This document shows, piece by piece, positions 13,301 to 21,463 of a DNA stretch of 64,000 nucleotides; position 1 is the first letter of the stretch; the number at the start of each line of letters is the position of its first letter. This stretch comes from Blastomussa wellsi (Eukaryota; Cnidaria; Anthozoa; Scleractinia; Plerogyridae). Location: the NCBI GenBank assembly GCA_947652115.1, contig OX393561.1:22455388-22519387 (forward strand), in the 5' to 3' direction. The translations under genes and the position numbers were made by a program. The notes below the pieces were generated by a model. It made no database searches, was not told where the DNA came from, and saw only the letters and a program-made list of their open reading frames with translations.

Positions 13301-15830
13301 GAAATAAACTATTCCTTTCTTATTCAAATGAAAGGTATTATAAATAAATGAAATTAATGGGCCGGTGAGAACTCTCACAAACGCTGTTTGAGCAGTACTA
13401 TATGTAAGTGATTGTGGTGCTATATCACTCTACGTTTCACCGAGAAAATACTGAGTTCCCGATTTCCGGCAAAATCCCCCCACCTCTCGAGTGGCACATT
13501 GCAAACCACTTCTCTGATTTACTGAGCTTACCTCGATGCTATAGTTATTTTTAAACAAAAATTTCAGGCTTTGAACGTTCAAAGCCTGAAATTTTCTTTT
13601 CAGGTCTTTGTTCCAGTAGTGTTATGGCTGCATTTGCATAGAAACCTTACCTACCTGATTACTACTGTTGGACATTCATTAGTTTGTTATCCATATTATC
13701 ACTTTATCTACGTTTCCGAGCCCGTTTTACACTACTGCGCGGTTGTCACTTGAGTGTATGACAGATAAAGAGCAGTCATTGAATCTTGTATTTTTTATTT
13801 GTGTTCAATATGCAGCAATTCTTATCAAGTAACGGATTTGTCCATCGTGATTTAGCAGCCCGAAATATTCTTCTTGGGGACGGCAAAGTTGTAAAAATTT
13901 CCGATTTTGGACTGATGCGGCAAACCCATGAAAATGTTTATCAACTAAAGAGAGGGAAAAAGATACCAGTGAAATGGATGGCACCTGAAGCACTCTACAA
14001 TAGTGAATACACCATGGCAAGCGATGTGTAAGTTTCACCAAGACTTTACAACATACCGGATCTATAAAAAGGCCTTTTTCCTGTTCCTCATTTTTAATTT
14101 CCTTTCTTTCAGTACTCTCATCTTCCAACTCTAAATCTCACTTCTTCTGAATGTCACCTTGTAAAAAATCTTGCTTCACGCATTTTGCTCTCCAGCCTTC
14201 CTATCTCCACCTTCTTCTACGTAAGGTTTCCACTTGTTTCAAGGTATGCAGAAACCGGAAACAAGAGAAGTGATACTTCCAAGTAAAGCAAGACAAGTTA
14301 CTTTTAACTGAAATCTCTGTTTGACAAATTTTCCGCTTATTAGCTTTCCACAAACGTTCCTCTGTCATCCTTTGAAAGAGACTAAATGATTTTTTGACGT
14401 TTAAAAGAAGATGTCGTGATCGACCCCAAAGAATGGACTACTCGTGACGGCTTACAATCCACCTACCTACACCGTAACGCCGGGCTTAGTGGGATGAGTA
14501 CGCTTACAACTGCAAAGGCATCTCATTCCCAACCTGAATTTACGGTGTAACACGAAAGCTTTGCGGGAGTTTTCTGTTGCGGATTCGCGATTTTTTGCGG
14601 TTCCAAAGGACTGAAATCTCTGCTGGGAGCCAATTTTTGCGATTTTATCTTCAAGCTCTGAAATTTGACAACCTATTTTCAAGTTTATTACCTGTTGACT
14701 TAGGGTACGTTCTACTCGTCATTATCAAATCCGCAAGATTTTCATGTTACCTGGTAATGGCCTGGAATCCTTTTAATTCTCTCTTCAGGTGGTCTTTTGG
14801 AATTCTTCTTTGGGAACTTTCCACAATGGGTAAGAACAAAATGAAAGCAAATTTATTTTCTTCAGCGGCTTTAAATCAGTTTTGAAGATCGAGCAATCCC
14901 GACTCGGACAGAACTAACAAAATTAGTGTGATTCAATTCAGAGTTACTGTTATTAGAGATTCCACACACTAAGAGTAGTGGTCAAACAAAGTAACAAGTT
15001 TACCATGTGCTTCTACTTGCGAAAGAAGAGGTCGTTTGGACATACTTCTGTAAGTAAACTCAACTCTGTACTGTAATTCCTATTGTAGGAGGAAACCCTT
15101 ACCCTGGAATAAGCAACCAAGAGTTGTACAATCTTCTCAAGACAGGATATCGAATGGAGAAACCAGATACGTGTTCTGATAAACTGTAAGTACAGATAAC
15201 GTACGACTGTACCAGCCGAGCAAAGCAGAAGTTCGTATTCCATTTATCATGACATTACATTCGAAAACGAAAAAACCTGTTTGCTAGGGTAAAGGAATAT
15301 GACAAATACAGGTCTATAAAAAGGCTGTGTTACAGCGTCATTGAGCGTAGGCATTATCCCTCCCTCGCAAGGTCTGGCACCCAGCGTAGCACACTAGGAT
15401 GCCTGAAAGACTACCTTTGCCAGGGCTCATCCTCGTTGTAAAAACCTGTGAAACTCACAAGTGACGTAAAACAAAGAACGAGCAAGACAACAAAGAACTC
15501 AAAGCAGTACGGAACAGAAAAACAATAGCTCAAAAACAAAGAAAAAAGTCACAGGTTTTTACACCGAGGTAAACCCAGTTCCCAGCGCTTATATTCACAA
15601 TGTAATGATCTTTTTTTTTTTAATGTAAATGTCCTTTCCTCAGATATCAACTGATGTTAAATTGTTGGAAGGAAGAACCCAGCAAGAGACCGACATTTGA
15701 GAGTGTGACGAGATCACTAGAAGAAATGTTGCAAGAGGACACTCCGTATTTGGATTTGGAAACGTTGGATGAATCGAAGTCATATTACCAGTGCAACGAA
15801 AAGCTTTCTGGCAACGACGTCGCTGTATAG
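1095..15830 (+). CDS. Receptor tyrosine kinase with duplicated Cys-rich/LamG/FN3 ectodomain (5' end outside window)
   Basis: This is a single-pass membrane receptor kinase. In order it has Cys-rich A and B, a short linker, a LamG-like lectin fold and FN3; then the same five modules again; a third FN3; a membrane helix; and a tyrosine kinase. Eighteen exons are 1095-1326, 1615-1898, 2614-2665, 2766-3310, 4192-4485, 5901-6135, 6998-7287, 7410-7461, 7951-8495, 8585-8872, 9764-10075, 10431-10608, 10957-11162, 11949-12133, 12633-13022, 13816-14027, 14789-14829 with 15089-15185, and 15644-15830 (nineteen segments in all). Phases agree throughout. Kinase motifs are all present: GCGEFG loop, VAIK lysine, [23 protein letters not shown] is typical of tyrosine kinases. 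Ligand and orthology cannot be told; LamG and FN3 suggest glycan or protein binding. One splice donor (after 6,135) is GG. No signal peptide or start is in the window. Confidence 0.9.
1615..1898 (+). CDS. RTK exon, Cys-rich B, copy 1
   Basis: It opens in phase 2 with residues [12 protein letters not shown] and contains EQALCCRP, a DCY motif, KGWSKC, and [12 protein letters not shown] near its end. The donor was placed at CCACCTG|GTGCAC by homology with exon 6998-7287. The even spacing of cysteines suggests a disulfide-rich extracellular fold. Confidence 0.85.
2614..2665 (+). CDS. RTK 52-bp linker exon, copy 1
   Basis: The exon reads [18 protein letters not shown] with acceptor TTTTCAG and donor AAG|GTTAGT. 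The second copy at 7410-7461 has the same length and reads [18 protein letters not shown]. Such a short, conserved exon supports its reality. Confidence 0.8.
2766..3310 (+). CDS. RTK exon, LamG-like (concanavalin fold) domain, copy 1
   Basis: The exon is 545 bp and encodes about 181 residues. It has features of the LamG/pentraxin-like jelly roll: FTIACWIKQ, then [23 protein letters not shown], and [13 protein letters not shown] with a final helix-like DQINKLR. These resemble Laminin_G_3 signatures. Its partner at 7951-8495 is also exactly 545 bp. Confidence 0.85.
3310..4191. other. RTK intron with a tRNA-like remnant and a MITE
   Basis: Around 3,600-3,650 a GTAGCTCA followed by GGTTTCGAATCCC resembles RNA polymerase III A and B boxes of a decayed tRNA-derived SINE. 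A fold-back MITE follows at 3,663-3,808. The rest shows nothing I can identify. Confidence 0.45.
3663..3808. repeat. Fold-back MITE (ATCAAACACGAG family), copy 1
   Basis: The left arm 3666-3709 and right arm about 3762-3805 are near-perfect inverted repeats beginning ATCAAACACGAGAGACAGTG, with a roughly 50-base loop. A related copy is at 41,239-41,372. From memory, similar GTGTTTGGATA-containing repeats are common in coral genomes. Confidence 0.75.
4192..4485 (+). CDS. RTK exon, FN3 domain, copy 1
   Basis: A single phase-1 exon encodes one fibronectin type III domain of about 97 residues: a VAWEPP strand, [18 protein letters not shown] and [10 protein letters not shown]. The partner at 8585-8872 aligns along its length. 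Confidence 0.85.
4871..5523. mobile_element. 653-bp MITE with long terminal inverted repeats
   Basis: The ends read GGGCTCGTTCCATTCGAC and, inverted, GGGCGCGTTCCATTCGAC, flanked on both sides by ATTT (4867-4870 and 5524-5527). The interior is rich in TTTCCGGAAATTT-type motifs near both ends. It has no credible coding sequence. It lies in an RTK intron. Confidence 0.75.
5901..6135 (+). CDS. RTK exon, Cys-rich A, copy 2, with a GG donor
   Basis: It opens in the same phase as copy 1 and contains GLWREKDA and [10 protein letters not shown]. The expected exon end is AATAG followed by GGAAGT, which matches the donor consensus except that position +2 is G rather than T. Reading through would add two codons and a stop. 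Confidence 0.75.
6725..6815 (-). repeat. tRNA-derived SINE remnant
   Basis: Read on the minus strand, TTAGCTCTGTCTAGTAGGC resembles an A box and GGGTTCGAACCCC is a perfect B box about 60 bases on. The intervening stem pairings are poor, so I call a tRNA-like SINE piece rather than a tRNA gene. Confidence 0.5.
6998..7287 (+). CDS. RTK exon, Cys-rich B, copy 2
   Basis: The acceptor is AAATCTAG and the donor is CCAG|GTACTT. It encodes [34 protein letters not shown] and [14 protein letters not shown], closely matching copy 1. Confidence 0.85.
7410..7461 (+). CDS. RTK 52-bp linker exon, copy 2
   Basis: It reads [18 protein letters not shown] between acceptor TTGTCTAG and donor AAG|GTCAGT. Length and phase are the same as at 2614-2665. 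Confidence 0.8.
7573..7850. repeat. Dispersed repeat, copy 1
   Basis: This intronic stretch shares a run of motifs (TCTAATTGTTTTAGTAGA, TTTTCTATCGGCGAA, GAGAACCAATCAGATTC, GAGTTTCTTCTAA) in the same order with about 30,590-30,790 inside the EnSpm intron. It is a shared non-coding repeat family. The 65-codon ORF over it is spurious. Confidence 0.6.
7951..8495 (+). CDS. RTK exon, LamG-like domain, copy 2
   Basis: It is exactly 545 bp, like copy 1. It contains [36 protein letters not shown] and [16 protein letters not shown]. Divergence from copy 1 is spread along the exon, so the duplication is not recent. Confidence 0.85.
8585..8872 (+). CDS. RTK exon, FN3 domain, copy 2
   Basis: This is a phase-1 to phase-1 FN3 exon with [28 protein letters not shown] and [10 protein letters not shown]. 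The donor is GGGG|GTGAGA. It is the partner of 4192-4485. Confidence 0.85.
9169..9407. repeat. Nested hairpins in an RTK intron (probable MITE)
   Basis: Arms at 9257-9304 and 9361-9407 are inverted repeats (core GTGTAGTATCGCTGA). A second small hairpin, GAGTACAAATA with TATTTGTACTC, sits at 9169-9199. No coding potential is seen. Confidence 0.6.
9764..10075 (+). CDS. RTK exon, third FN3 domain
   Basis: This membrane-proximal FN3 has [24 protein letters not shown] and [15 protein letters not shown]. It has no preceding Cys-rich or LamG exons, so it lies outside the duplicated module. The donor is TCAG|GTACC. Confidence 0.85.
10431..10608 (+). CDS. RTK exon, juxtamembrane and transmembrane helix
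   Basis: It encodes an acidic stalk ([12 protein letters not shown]), then about 22 hydrophobic residues ([19 protein letters not shown]), then the basic stop-transfer RREARRKRQ. The layout is that of a type I membrane protein. Confidence 0.85.
10957..11162 (+). CDS. RTK exon, kinase N-lobe (glycine-rich loop, catalytic lysine)
   Basis: It contains [12 protein letters not shown] (nucleotide-binding loop) and, after a 20-residue insertion-like stretch, VAIKVL with the ATP-anchoring lysine. Upstream [10 protein letters not shown] resembles the usual start of receptor kinase domains. Confidence 0.9.
11486..11717. mobile_element. TA-flanked MITE in an RTK intron
   Basis: The ends GAGCGGTTTCCAGTCGAGTG and, inverted, GAGTAAGTTCCAATTGAGCG are imperfect inverted repeats, bounded by TA at 11,484-11,485 and 11,718-11,719. 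The interior carries GATTGG-type motifs on both strands. From memory, this resembles a widespread coral repeat with GAGTGTCGAAAGTAATT. Confidence 0.7.
11949..12133 (+). CDS. RTK exon, kinase alpha-C and hinge
   Basis: It encodes [17 protein letters not shown] (alpha-C glutamate and the HKNV turn), LGCWV, and the hinge [14 protein letters not shown]. The fit to receptor kinases is good. Confidence 0.9.
12633..13022 (+). CDS. RTK exon, kinase insert region
   Basis: This 130-codon phase-0 exon is mostly hydrophilic and low in similarity: a kinase insert of about 110 residues with an acidic QEEEED run. It ends in [13 protein letters not shown], the alpha-E helix. Long inserts occur in split-kinase receptors such as the PDGFR and FGFR groups, but that alone does not assign it. 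Confidence 0.8.
13558..13595. repeat. Perfect 38-bp palindrome
   Basis: The two 19-base arms meet at AACGTT with no spacer and pair without mismatch (AAAATTTCAGGCTTTGAAC and its complement). It lies in the RTK intron upstream of the HRD exon. It may be the remnant of a fold-back repeat. Confidence 0.8.
13816..14027 (+). CDS. RTK exon, catalytic loop to APE
   Basis: It contains [13 protein letters not shown] and an activation loop with one tyrosine ([11 protein letters not shown]) before [10 protein letters not shown] and SDV. Catalytic aspartate, asparagine and DFG aspartate are present, so the kinase should be active. Confidence 0.92.
14789..14829 (+). CDS. RTK short exon, alpha-F (WSFG)
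   Basis: A 41-bp exon encodes [14 protein letters not shown], the conserved alpha-F helix. Phases join SDV before and GGNPYP after. Confidence 0.88.
15089..15185 (+). CDS. RTK exon, alpha-F to alpha-H
   Basis: It encodes [20 protein letters not shown], a loop very typical of receptor tyrosine kinases, and ends in a consensus GTAAGT donor. Confidence 0.88.
15431..15569. repeat. 139-bp fold-back MITE with 21-bp inverted ends
   Basis: The left end 15431-15451 (CCTCGTTGTAAAAACCTGTG) and the inverted right end 15549-15569 match but for one base. The A-rich interior has no coding potential. Confidence 0.65.
15644..15830 (+). CDS. RTK last exon, kinase C-terminus and tail
   Basis: It encodes [19 protein letters not shown] (the conserved W and R of the C-lobe), then a short tail with TPYLDL and KSYYQC tyrosines that could be docking sites. 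The stop is TAG at 15,828-15,830. No clear AATAAA follows closely. Confidence 0.9.
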
Positions 15831-16504
15831 GGCCGGGAAACAGACACAGAAACCAAAAGACTGACAAGATTTATTTGTAGAGTTGACATAAAACTGGACA
15901 TAAAACAGATGTACTTTAGTAATAGGTGCCTGGTTAGCTAGATAAGAGATCACAAAGAGTGAAATTTGTATTACGCTGGCAGCAGTTAAACAGTTGTATC
16001 GAGAGCCAAAGGCTGATAACTAATGATAACGCTTTGGTAAAAGGGTCTTTCTAATTACGCGGCGTCTATTTTCTTTGCCGGAGTAATAATGCCTACAACA
16101 GGATAGTTATATGTTGGCCTGGAGATAGTGGCTTATGCACTTCGCCATACCATGAGAAGTTATACGACTTCCAGCTACATTATTGTATGATTAATTGTAC
16201 TGTCTTGAATATACCCTCCTGTGTGGGCTGGTAAAAATATTCAGCCGAGCAAATAGACTGAGAAAATATTCATTATAGCAGATTAAAGAGTTGGAAAATA
16301 CCACCAAAACTAAAATGACGCACCTGAACAAAAGGCACGGCTTCTCCGTTGTTATTGCTCACCAGATTAAAGTTAGAAAAAGGCTCAAGTTGGAAAGTGT
16401 TTGTGGTTCTTGAAAGTACGAAAACGAGTTACCAAGATTGTTTTTTTCCCTGTACTGTGTAGTATGTAAATGACTGGTGCGATATAGAAGTCATAGAAGA
16501 CAAG
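15831..16504. other. 3' flank of the kinase gene
   Basis: No ORF, RNA gene or repeat that I can support is present. The 3' UTR presumably occupies its start. No canonical polyadenylation signal is obvious in the first few hundred bases. Confidence 0.5.
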
Positions 16505-16965
16505 GAGACAGAAAAGCATCGTATAACACGGCATATTTCGAGCGAAATGTTACTTCTGTCGGTAGTCGAGACGAAGCTCATCGGAGCAGATGTTGTAGAC
16601 CGTACAAATTATTGTATAACACGGCATATATCGAACGAAATGTTCATCATCAGAAAGGTCAACTCTAATATGCCTATCTATATTATACAGAACAAATACC
16701 GGAAAAAGAAGTAATTTCCAGTCCGAAAGGCCTGGGAGCAAATGCCTGGTAATCGATGTTTTCTTTGTAGCTACCATTTGACTCACTCCACTGTGGTTGC
16801 CTCGGTAGCTCAGTGGTAAGAGCACCTTTCATGAGATTGGGGTGTCGTGGCTTCAAATCCCCCTCGGGGCATCTGATTTTTTTCCGGCATTTGTTCTGTA
16901 TAATATAGATAGGCACATCAGAGTTGACCTCTCTGATGATGAACAGAAAAGCATCGTATAACGGA
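16505..16965. repeat. Fold-back element around a tRNA-like SINE head
   Basis: Arms at about 16,639-16,708 and 16,875-16,943 are inverted repeats (shared core GCCTATCTATATTATACAGA). The motif GTATAACACGGCATAT recurs in direct orientation at about 16,519 and 16,612. The roughly 165-base loop holds the tRNA-like sequence. It looks like two SINE-type copies in head-to-head orientation. Confidence 0.6.
16799..16871 (+). pseudogene. tRNA-like sequence (SINE head or tRNA pseudogene)
   Basis: It spans exactly 73 nt. A seven-pair acceptor stem (GCCTCGG with TCGGGGC, two wobbles), a D arm GCTC/GAGC and A- and B-box-like motifs are present. The anticodon stem pairs only at three positions, U33 is missing, and the T stem has two mismatches. 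It is therefore unlikely to be a working tRNA. Confidence 0.55.
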
Positions 16966-17256
16966 ACTGGCAGCTTGTTAGTTTCCAATTAATTACACTA
17001 GCATGTACCATGAAGTTGCTGTACCTCCAATAACTTAGTTACTGGCAACACCTATATCCTCTATCCTATCCCCCGCGCTATTAAATATTATCCGATTCTG
17101 GTTGGCTTAAATTGCTTCCCAGGGGTCCCATACGTTGTATGTGATGTAAGAAAATGCATGATAAAAGTTCTAAAATTGCCCTAAATTCTACGTGTGGAAA
17201 AGAATGCAAATAAAAATGACTTAACATGTGTTTTACTTGCGTCATTTTGACGTCTC

Positions 17257-17257
<1 letters not shown>

Positions 17258-17349
<92 letters not shown>
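17258..17349. repeat. (AAT)n microsatellite, about 30 units
   Basis: This is an uninterrupted run of ATA/AAT triplets. The poly-Ile, poly-Tyr and poly-Leu ORFs read through it are artefacts of the repeat. Confidence 0.97.
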
Positions 17350-17357
17350 TGAAAGTT

Positions 17358-17383
17358 ATAAGGTACATTACACTCGGCAACCA
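17358..17383. repeat. 26-bp direct repeat, copy 1 (copy 2 at 18513-18538)
   Basis: The sequence beginning ATAAGGTACATTACACTCGG recurs identically about 1.15 kb downstream. Both copies lie next to fold-back or low-complexity DNA, so they may be ends of related dispersed elements. Confidence 0.6.
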
Positions 17384-17458
17384 GTGATCTTGGAGTGGAT
17401 TGAAAGACATTTACGCGAGTTTTGTCTACGAGTACTCGTAGGAAAACCTCAGAAAGTA

Positions 17459-17890
17459 AAACGTCCGCGCATTTCCCTTTTACTGGACATTTTTCATGTA
17501 CTGTATGCCTTAATAAAACATTACTTACCATTGCACTGACGGATGGCATCTTCCATCGGGGAAGAAAAACTGCAAAAAGCTGGATTAAAACAGGAATCCG
17601 AAAGGAAGGATTCCACGCATGTAACCACATCCACGTATACTCTTGGGTTTTGGGTTTTATTAGCTTAGAAACTTGCGTTGGAATTTAAATATAGACCAAC
17701 TACGTTCGCAGCCAGTGGTTACATGCGTAGAATCCTTCCTTTTGTAGCTTTTCTTTCCCGATGGAAGATGCCAACCGTCAGTGTAATGATAAGTAATGTT
17801 TTATGTTATCATAAGGCATACAGTACATTAAAAGCAAAAGCGATAGCGGTATAAAAATGTCCAGTAAAAGGGAAAATGCACGGACGTTCC
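17459..17890. repeat. Large fold-back element, arms about 170 bp
   Basis: Arms 17459-17628 and about 17718-17890 are inverted repeats with scattered differences. Both include TTTTACTGGACATTTT and GATGGAAGATGCC on opposite strands. The loop is about 90 bases. Small ORFs over the arms are not credible. Confidence 0.7.
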
Positions 17891-18121
17891 ATCTCTTAAA
17901 CTCCCCACCTGGAAAATGAAATTTGACATCCTTCACAAGTTTAAATGCCCGGTGCTTACCCGAGAGAAGGGATAATGAGTTTAGATTGAATTGATCGGTT
18001 TATTACTTCAGCTCCGCTCCTCCCCTCTTCACTCGTTTTATCTTTACATTTGGCTCTTTTTTTCGCCACCTAACTAACTTATATTAGACCTTGGTAAGGT
18101 TTTGCGGCTTCGAAACACGCA

Positions 18122-18205
18122 TCTGTAACTCGCAACTCCAACTCGCAACACGCAACTCAACTCGAAACTCGCAACTCCAACACGCAACTCCAACTCGCAG
18201 ACTCG
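18122..18205. repeat. Minisatellite of CAACTCGCAACTC-type units
   Basis: About eight to ten degenerate 6- to 8-base units of AACTCGC or AACTCCA occur in tandem. No coding sense is seen. Confidence 0.75.
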
Positions 18206-18209
18206 CATT

Positions 18210-19320
18210 GTTCCCACACCCCTGTATAATTACCACAATTCTACTTCCACGAGACACGTCTAATTAAACGTATCTAACGCGTTTTCACTTTTTTTGTAAG
18301 AATATATTTTACAACAATATCGAGGCCGAAATTTGCAAAATTAATAAACACGAGGCTGAGATTGTGAACAGAATAATAGACGGCTGCATGCAGTCTAATT
18401 TTCACTAGATCATAATTAACTCTTGTGACTCGGCTTGTGAGTCCGACGCTGTCGCTGATGAAAACTGAAAATAATAATAAAAAATCTATATGATTTACAG
18501 TAGCCTGTGACCATAAGGTACATTACACTCGGCAACCATGCTTCGCCTCGGGACCCTTTACATTTCTGTTTTTGCCTTCGATCCACTTTTCCGTAAGATG
18601 GTAGTCCAGCCATATTTCTATTGAGTGTCAGCTGGAAGATCACGTGATAGGGTTGGCGGTGAAGAAATGGGGAGGCACGAAAACTGGCGAGGAATGTGTG
18701 AAGAAACGTGCAAAGGTGTTACAACTTCACCTCTTCCTGGTGCTGCGTAATTACTTTTGTCTTCAGCAGAAAGGTTAATTCCAGAAACAATAACGGTAAG
18801 CTGATCATTTTTCTGTTGTTTTCGTCGTTTCGTCAGCGAGTCGTGTCGCTTCTTTTCGCTCACGTGGCCTGGATTTTCTGACATTTGCAGACTTGTAGTT
18901 CTAGACTTTACCTTTGATTTAATACCTTTATAGTAAAGCCGGGGAGGCATCACACTTCTACTCCGGTTAGCTGGTACAACAGCCCGGTTAACTCAAATTA
19001 CAGTCCGGTTAGCCTGGTGACCTCGTAAAAATGTTTACATGTTTTGAAAGCAGTCTGTAAACACGCAGAAGTGTAGCAGCTGTCGTAAGCTTGTAATTCT
19101 GCTGGTCGTCTGTTGTAGAAGTTACTGGTTGGGACATTGTTCCTGTTGTTTGTTTTATTATAATGTTTTCTTAAAGGGCTGCAAGCCATTTTATGCGAGA
19201 AGTTGCACCATGCTTGACCCGAACAACACAAATTATAAACGTTTAACGTCTCGGCAGGGCTGCCTTCACCAGTTGTAAAATGTGAAATTTTCACATGTAG
19301 CTCTAAGTAGTGCAGTAGTG
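18210..19320. other. Intergenic, nothing identified
   Basis: It contains several short ORFs without domain signatures and the second copy of the 26-bp direct repeat at 18513-18538. I see no gene. Confidence 0.5.
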
Positions 19321-19321
19321 G

Positions 19322-19437
19322 TTATGATAATACGATCGACGAAGGGCTAACGCTCGAAACGTCAGCTCTTGAATCTCTTTACGGTGGCCAATTGACATTA
19401 TCAACCCAGTTGATAAAACCAAATTATATTGTTATAC

Positions 19438-19482
<45 letters not shown>

Positions 19483-19500
19483 CTAGTCTGCAAAATATGT
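19322..19500 (+). repeat. Penelope-like element fragment with decayed hammerhead-like core
   Basis: GACGAAGGGCTAACGCTCGA followed by AACGTCAGC, then TACGGTGGCCAA and CACCGACGCAGCACCACAG, match from memory a repeat found in many marine invertebrates and linked to Penelope-like retroelements that carry hammerhead ribozymes. The hammerhead CUGANGA box is altered here (TCGACGA), so self-cleavage is unlikely. Confidence 0.5.
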
Positions 19501-20670
19501 CACATATAAACAGCCACATTGCCAACATATCAAGTTCATTGGTCTCCAAGTGAAGAAACAATACATAAGGAAGTGAAAAACTTCTAAAATATTTCTCGTT
19601 TTCTTAAGCGTGAGGAAAGGCATGGTGAGAGGAAATTCCAAATTAATCTGGCTTGCCCTTTGTTTTCATGTAAGTAAGTCCTGTTTTCGGAAGCCCGACG
19701 AAGCCAGAGCAACAACATATGGAAAAGACTTCAAGTCTCCTTTATCTTTTTAAGTCATTCTTTTTGACTAAAATACCATATTTAGAGCGATATGTCTTTT
19801 ACAGTAAGACGTTGGAAGGATTTCTTGAAATAATTTTATTAGTGTCTTGGTGTAAAAATAGGTAATTTCACAGAGATTGGTAAAGGGGGGAGGTCAAGAT
19901 CACGTTTCACGGAAAATAAAATGGTCCTTTCACAATTCACAGGAAATAAAATTAGTATTTCATGTTGCACGGAATAAATGGCTTCAGAATGCACTGCAAG
20001 CAAGCTAAGTGCGGCGAAATATCTACGCGAATTGTGCAAGCAAGCAAAAGCACCAAAATCACGAGGTGCCCAAGCTTAACACGTAGTCGCACCAGGTCAC
20101 CTGCGACAAATGTCCGCTGACCTAACTTGTCGTGAGGTTAACTTTGCCTAAATGTTATTTAGCCACATTAAAATGCATTTTTTCATATGAACTTTCGTAA
20201 CTTGTGATCTTTGAAAAGTTACGGCCAAAGCACAGCTTTGTTTGATGTCTTAACCATCCATCCGCTTTTTGTTCTGGGCACAGCAAAAAAGAAAACCGAG
20301 TTCCTAGTTCAAATAATGCAAGTTTCTTTTAAAAAATAGAATTTTACACAATTTGTGATTTGCAACATTAAAATATCAAGTAGAGGATTGTATTCATCAA
20401 GTTTGAGGACGTAGCTTGACTAGAAGACCCTCTGTTAATTGTTTTTTTAATTTTCCATATATTTGTCGGTAATTTTGCCTGGGTAGAGATGCGGTTTGCA
20501 GATGAATTGGAAATTAAAAATTAACTGAGCGTAGGCTTAATTTCTGACTGCTTTGGCTACACGACAAGATGGCATTGAAAACCGTGATTGGGCCTGTCAG
20601 GTCCATTTAATGTCATTAATGTGTTGTCTTTCGTATATGCAGGGCTATTGATATCTTTAATTTGACACAG
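19501..20670. other. Intergenic, nothing identified
   Basis: AT-rich sequence without a supported ORF. Short ORFs show no recognisable motif. Confidence 0.5.
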
Positions 20671-21463
20671 GAGGGTTCTCATTAAGTTTCAGAGTAGACA
20701 GCTCAGATAAGTAGGCACCTTGTGAAGCGCGTGCCGGTGGCACAAGCTTAGATATGCCATTTTGTGCATTTTGGGGAGCAATTTTTTAATAAGTAAAGTA
20801 ATTTTGAACAAGAGACTTGACCATGAATTTCTTTGAAAATCTAACTTTCTTTTCTTTTAATTTGAGCTCTTCAGTGAATCCAGTAGTGGGGTCACAACAC
20901 ACCCCAAAGGAGACAGTGTTCCATGTACACATTAAAGTAAAGGTTTTAAGTTGACATCAATAATAAAAACTCCTTTTGTTACTGTTTGTGTGTTGATCAG
21001 GTGAAAATAAAGAGATGGAGCGTAATCATTATCAGGCCTACTGTACGCAGGGATGTAGATAATAGCCGGGAGCCGGGAAAAATACCCAGCTGGCAGCATG
21101 GTTTTCCTGGCTGAAAAACAACCTGTGATCTTCAAAAAACTACCACTTCAGCCCAAAGTGCCCACCTGTTAAGTCAACATTTCCGTCTGTGACAAATTCT
21201 AGCTACATTCCTGCTACGGAAGTGCAATGCTTCATTATCTAAAGGGAATATATTTTATTTTAAAACTGCCTTCATTATTTTCACATGCAAGCTGACTTCA
21301 GTTTCTCTAATAAGGAAGCCTACAGGGTTCGTACCGTTTTTTGGACTAAAAATTCAAGGACTTTTCAAGGACATATTTTTCAAGGACTCCACCAACTGCA
21401 AAATAAAAGGATGTTCACCTTATCATAGTAGCGATTGTGCCGAGCTTAAGTCGAGCTAAAAGT

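Noticed and set aside
16799..16871. A working tRNA gene
   Set aside because: The anticodon and T stems contain mismatches and the base before the anticodon is not T. The inverted-repeat setting favours a SINE head.
17081..17630. ORFs rich in Tyr, Ile or Leu runs
   Set aside because: They are translations of the AAT microsatellite in different frames.
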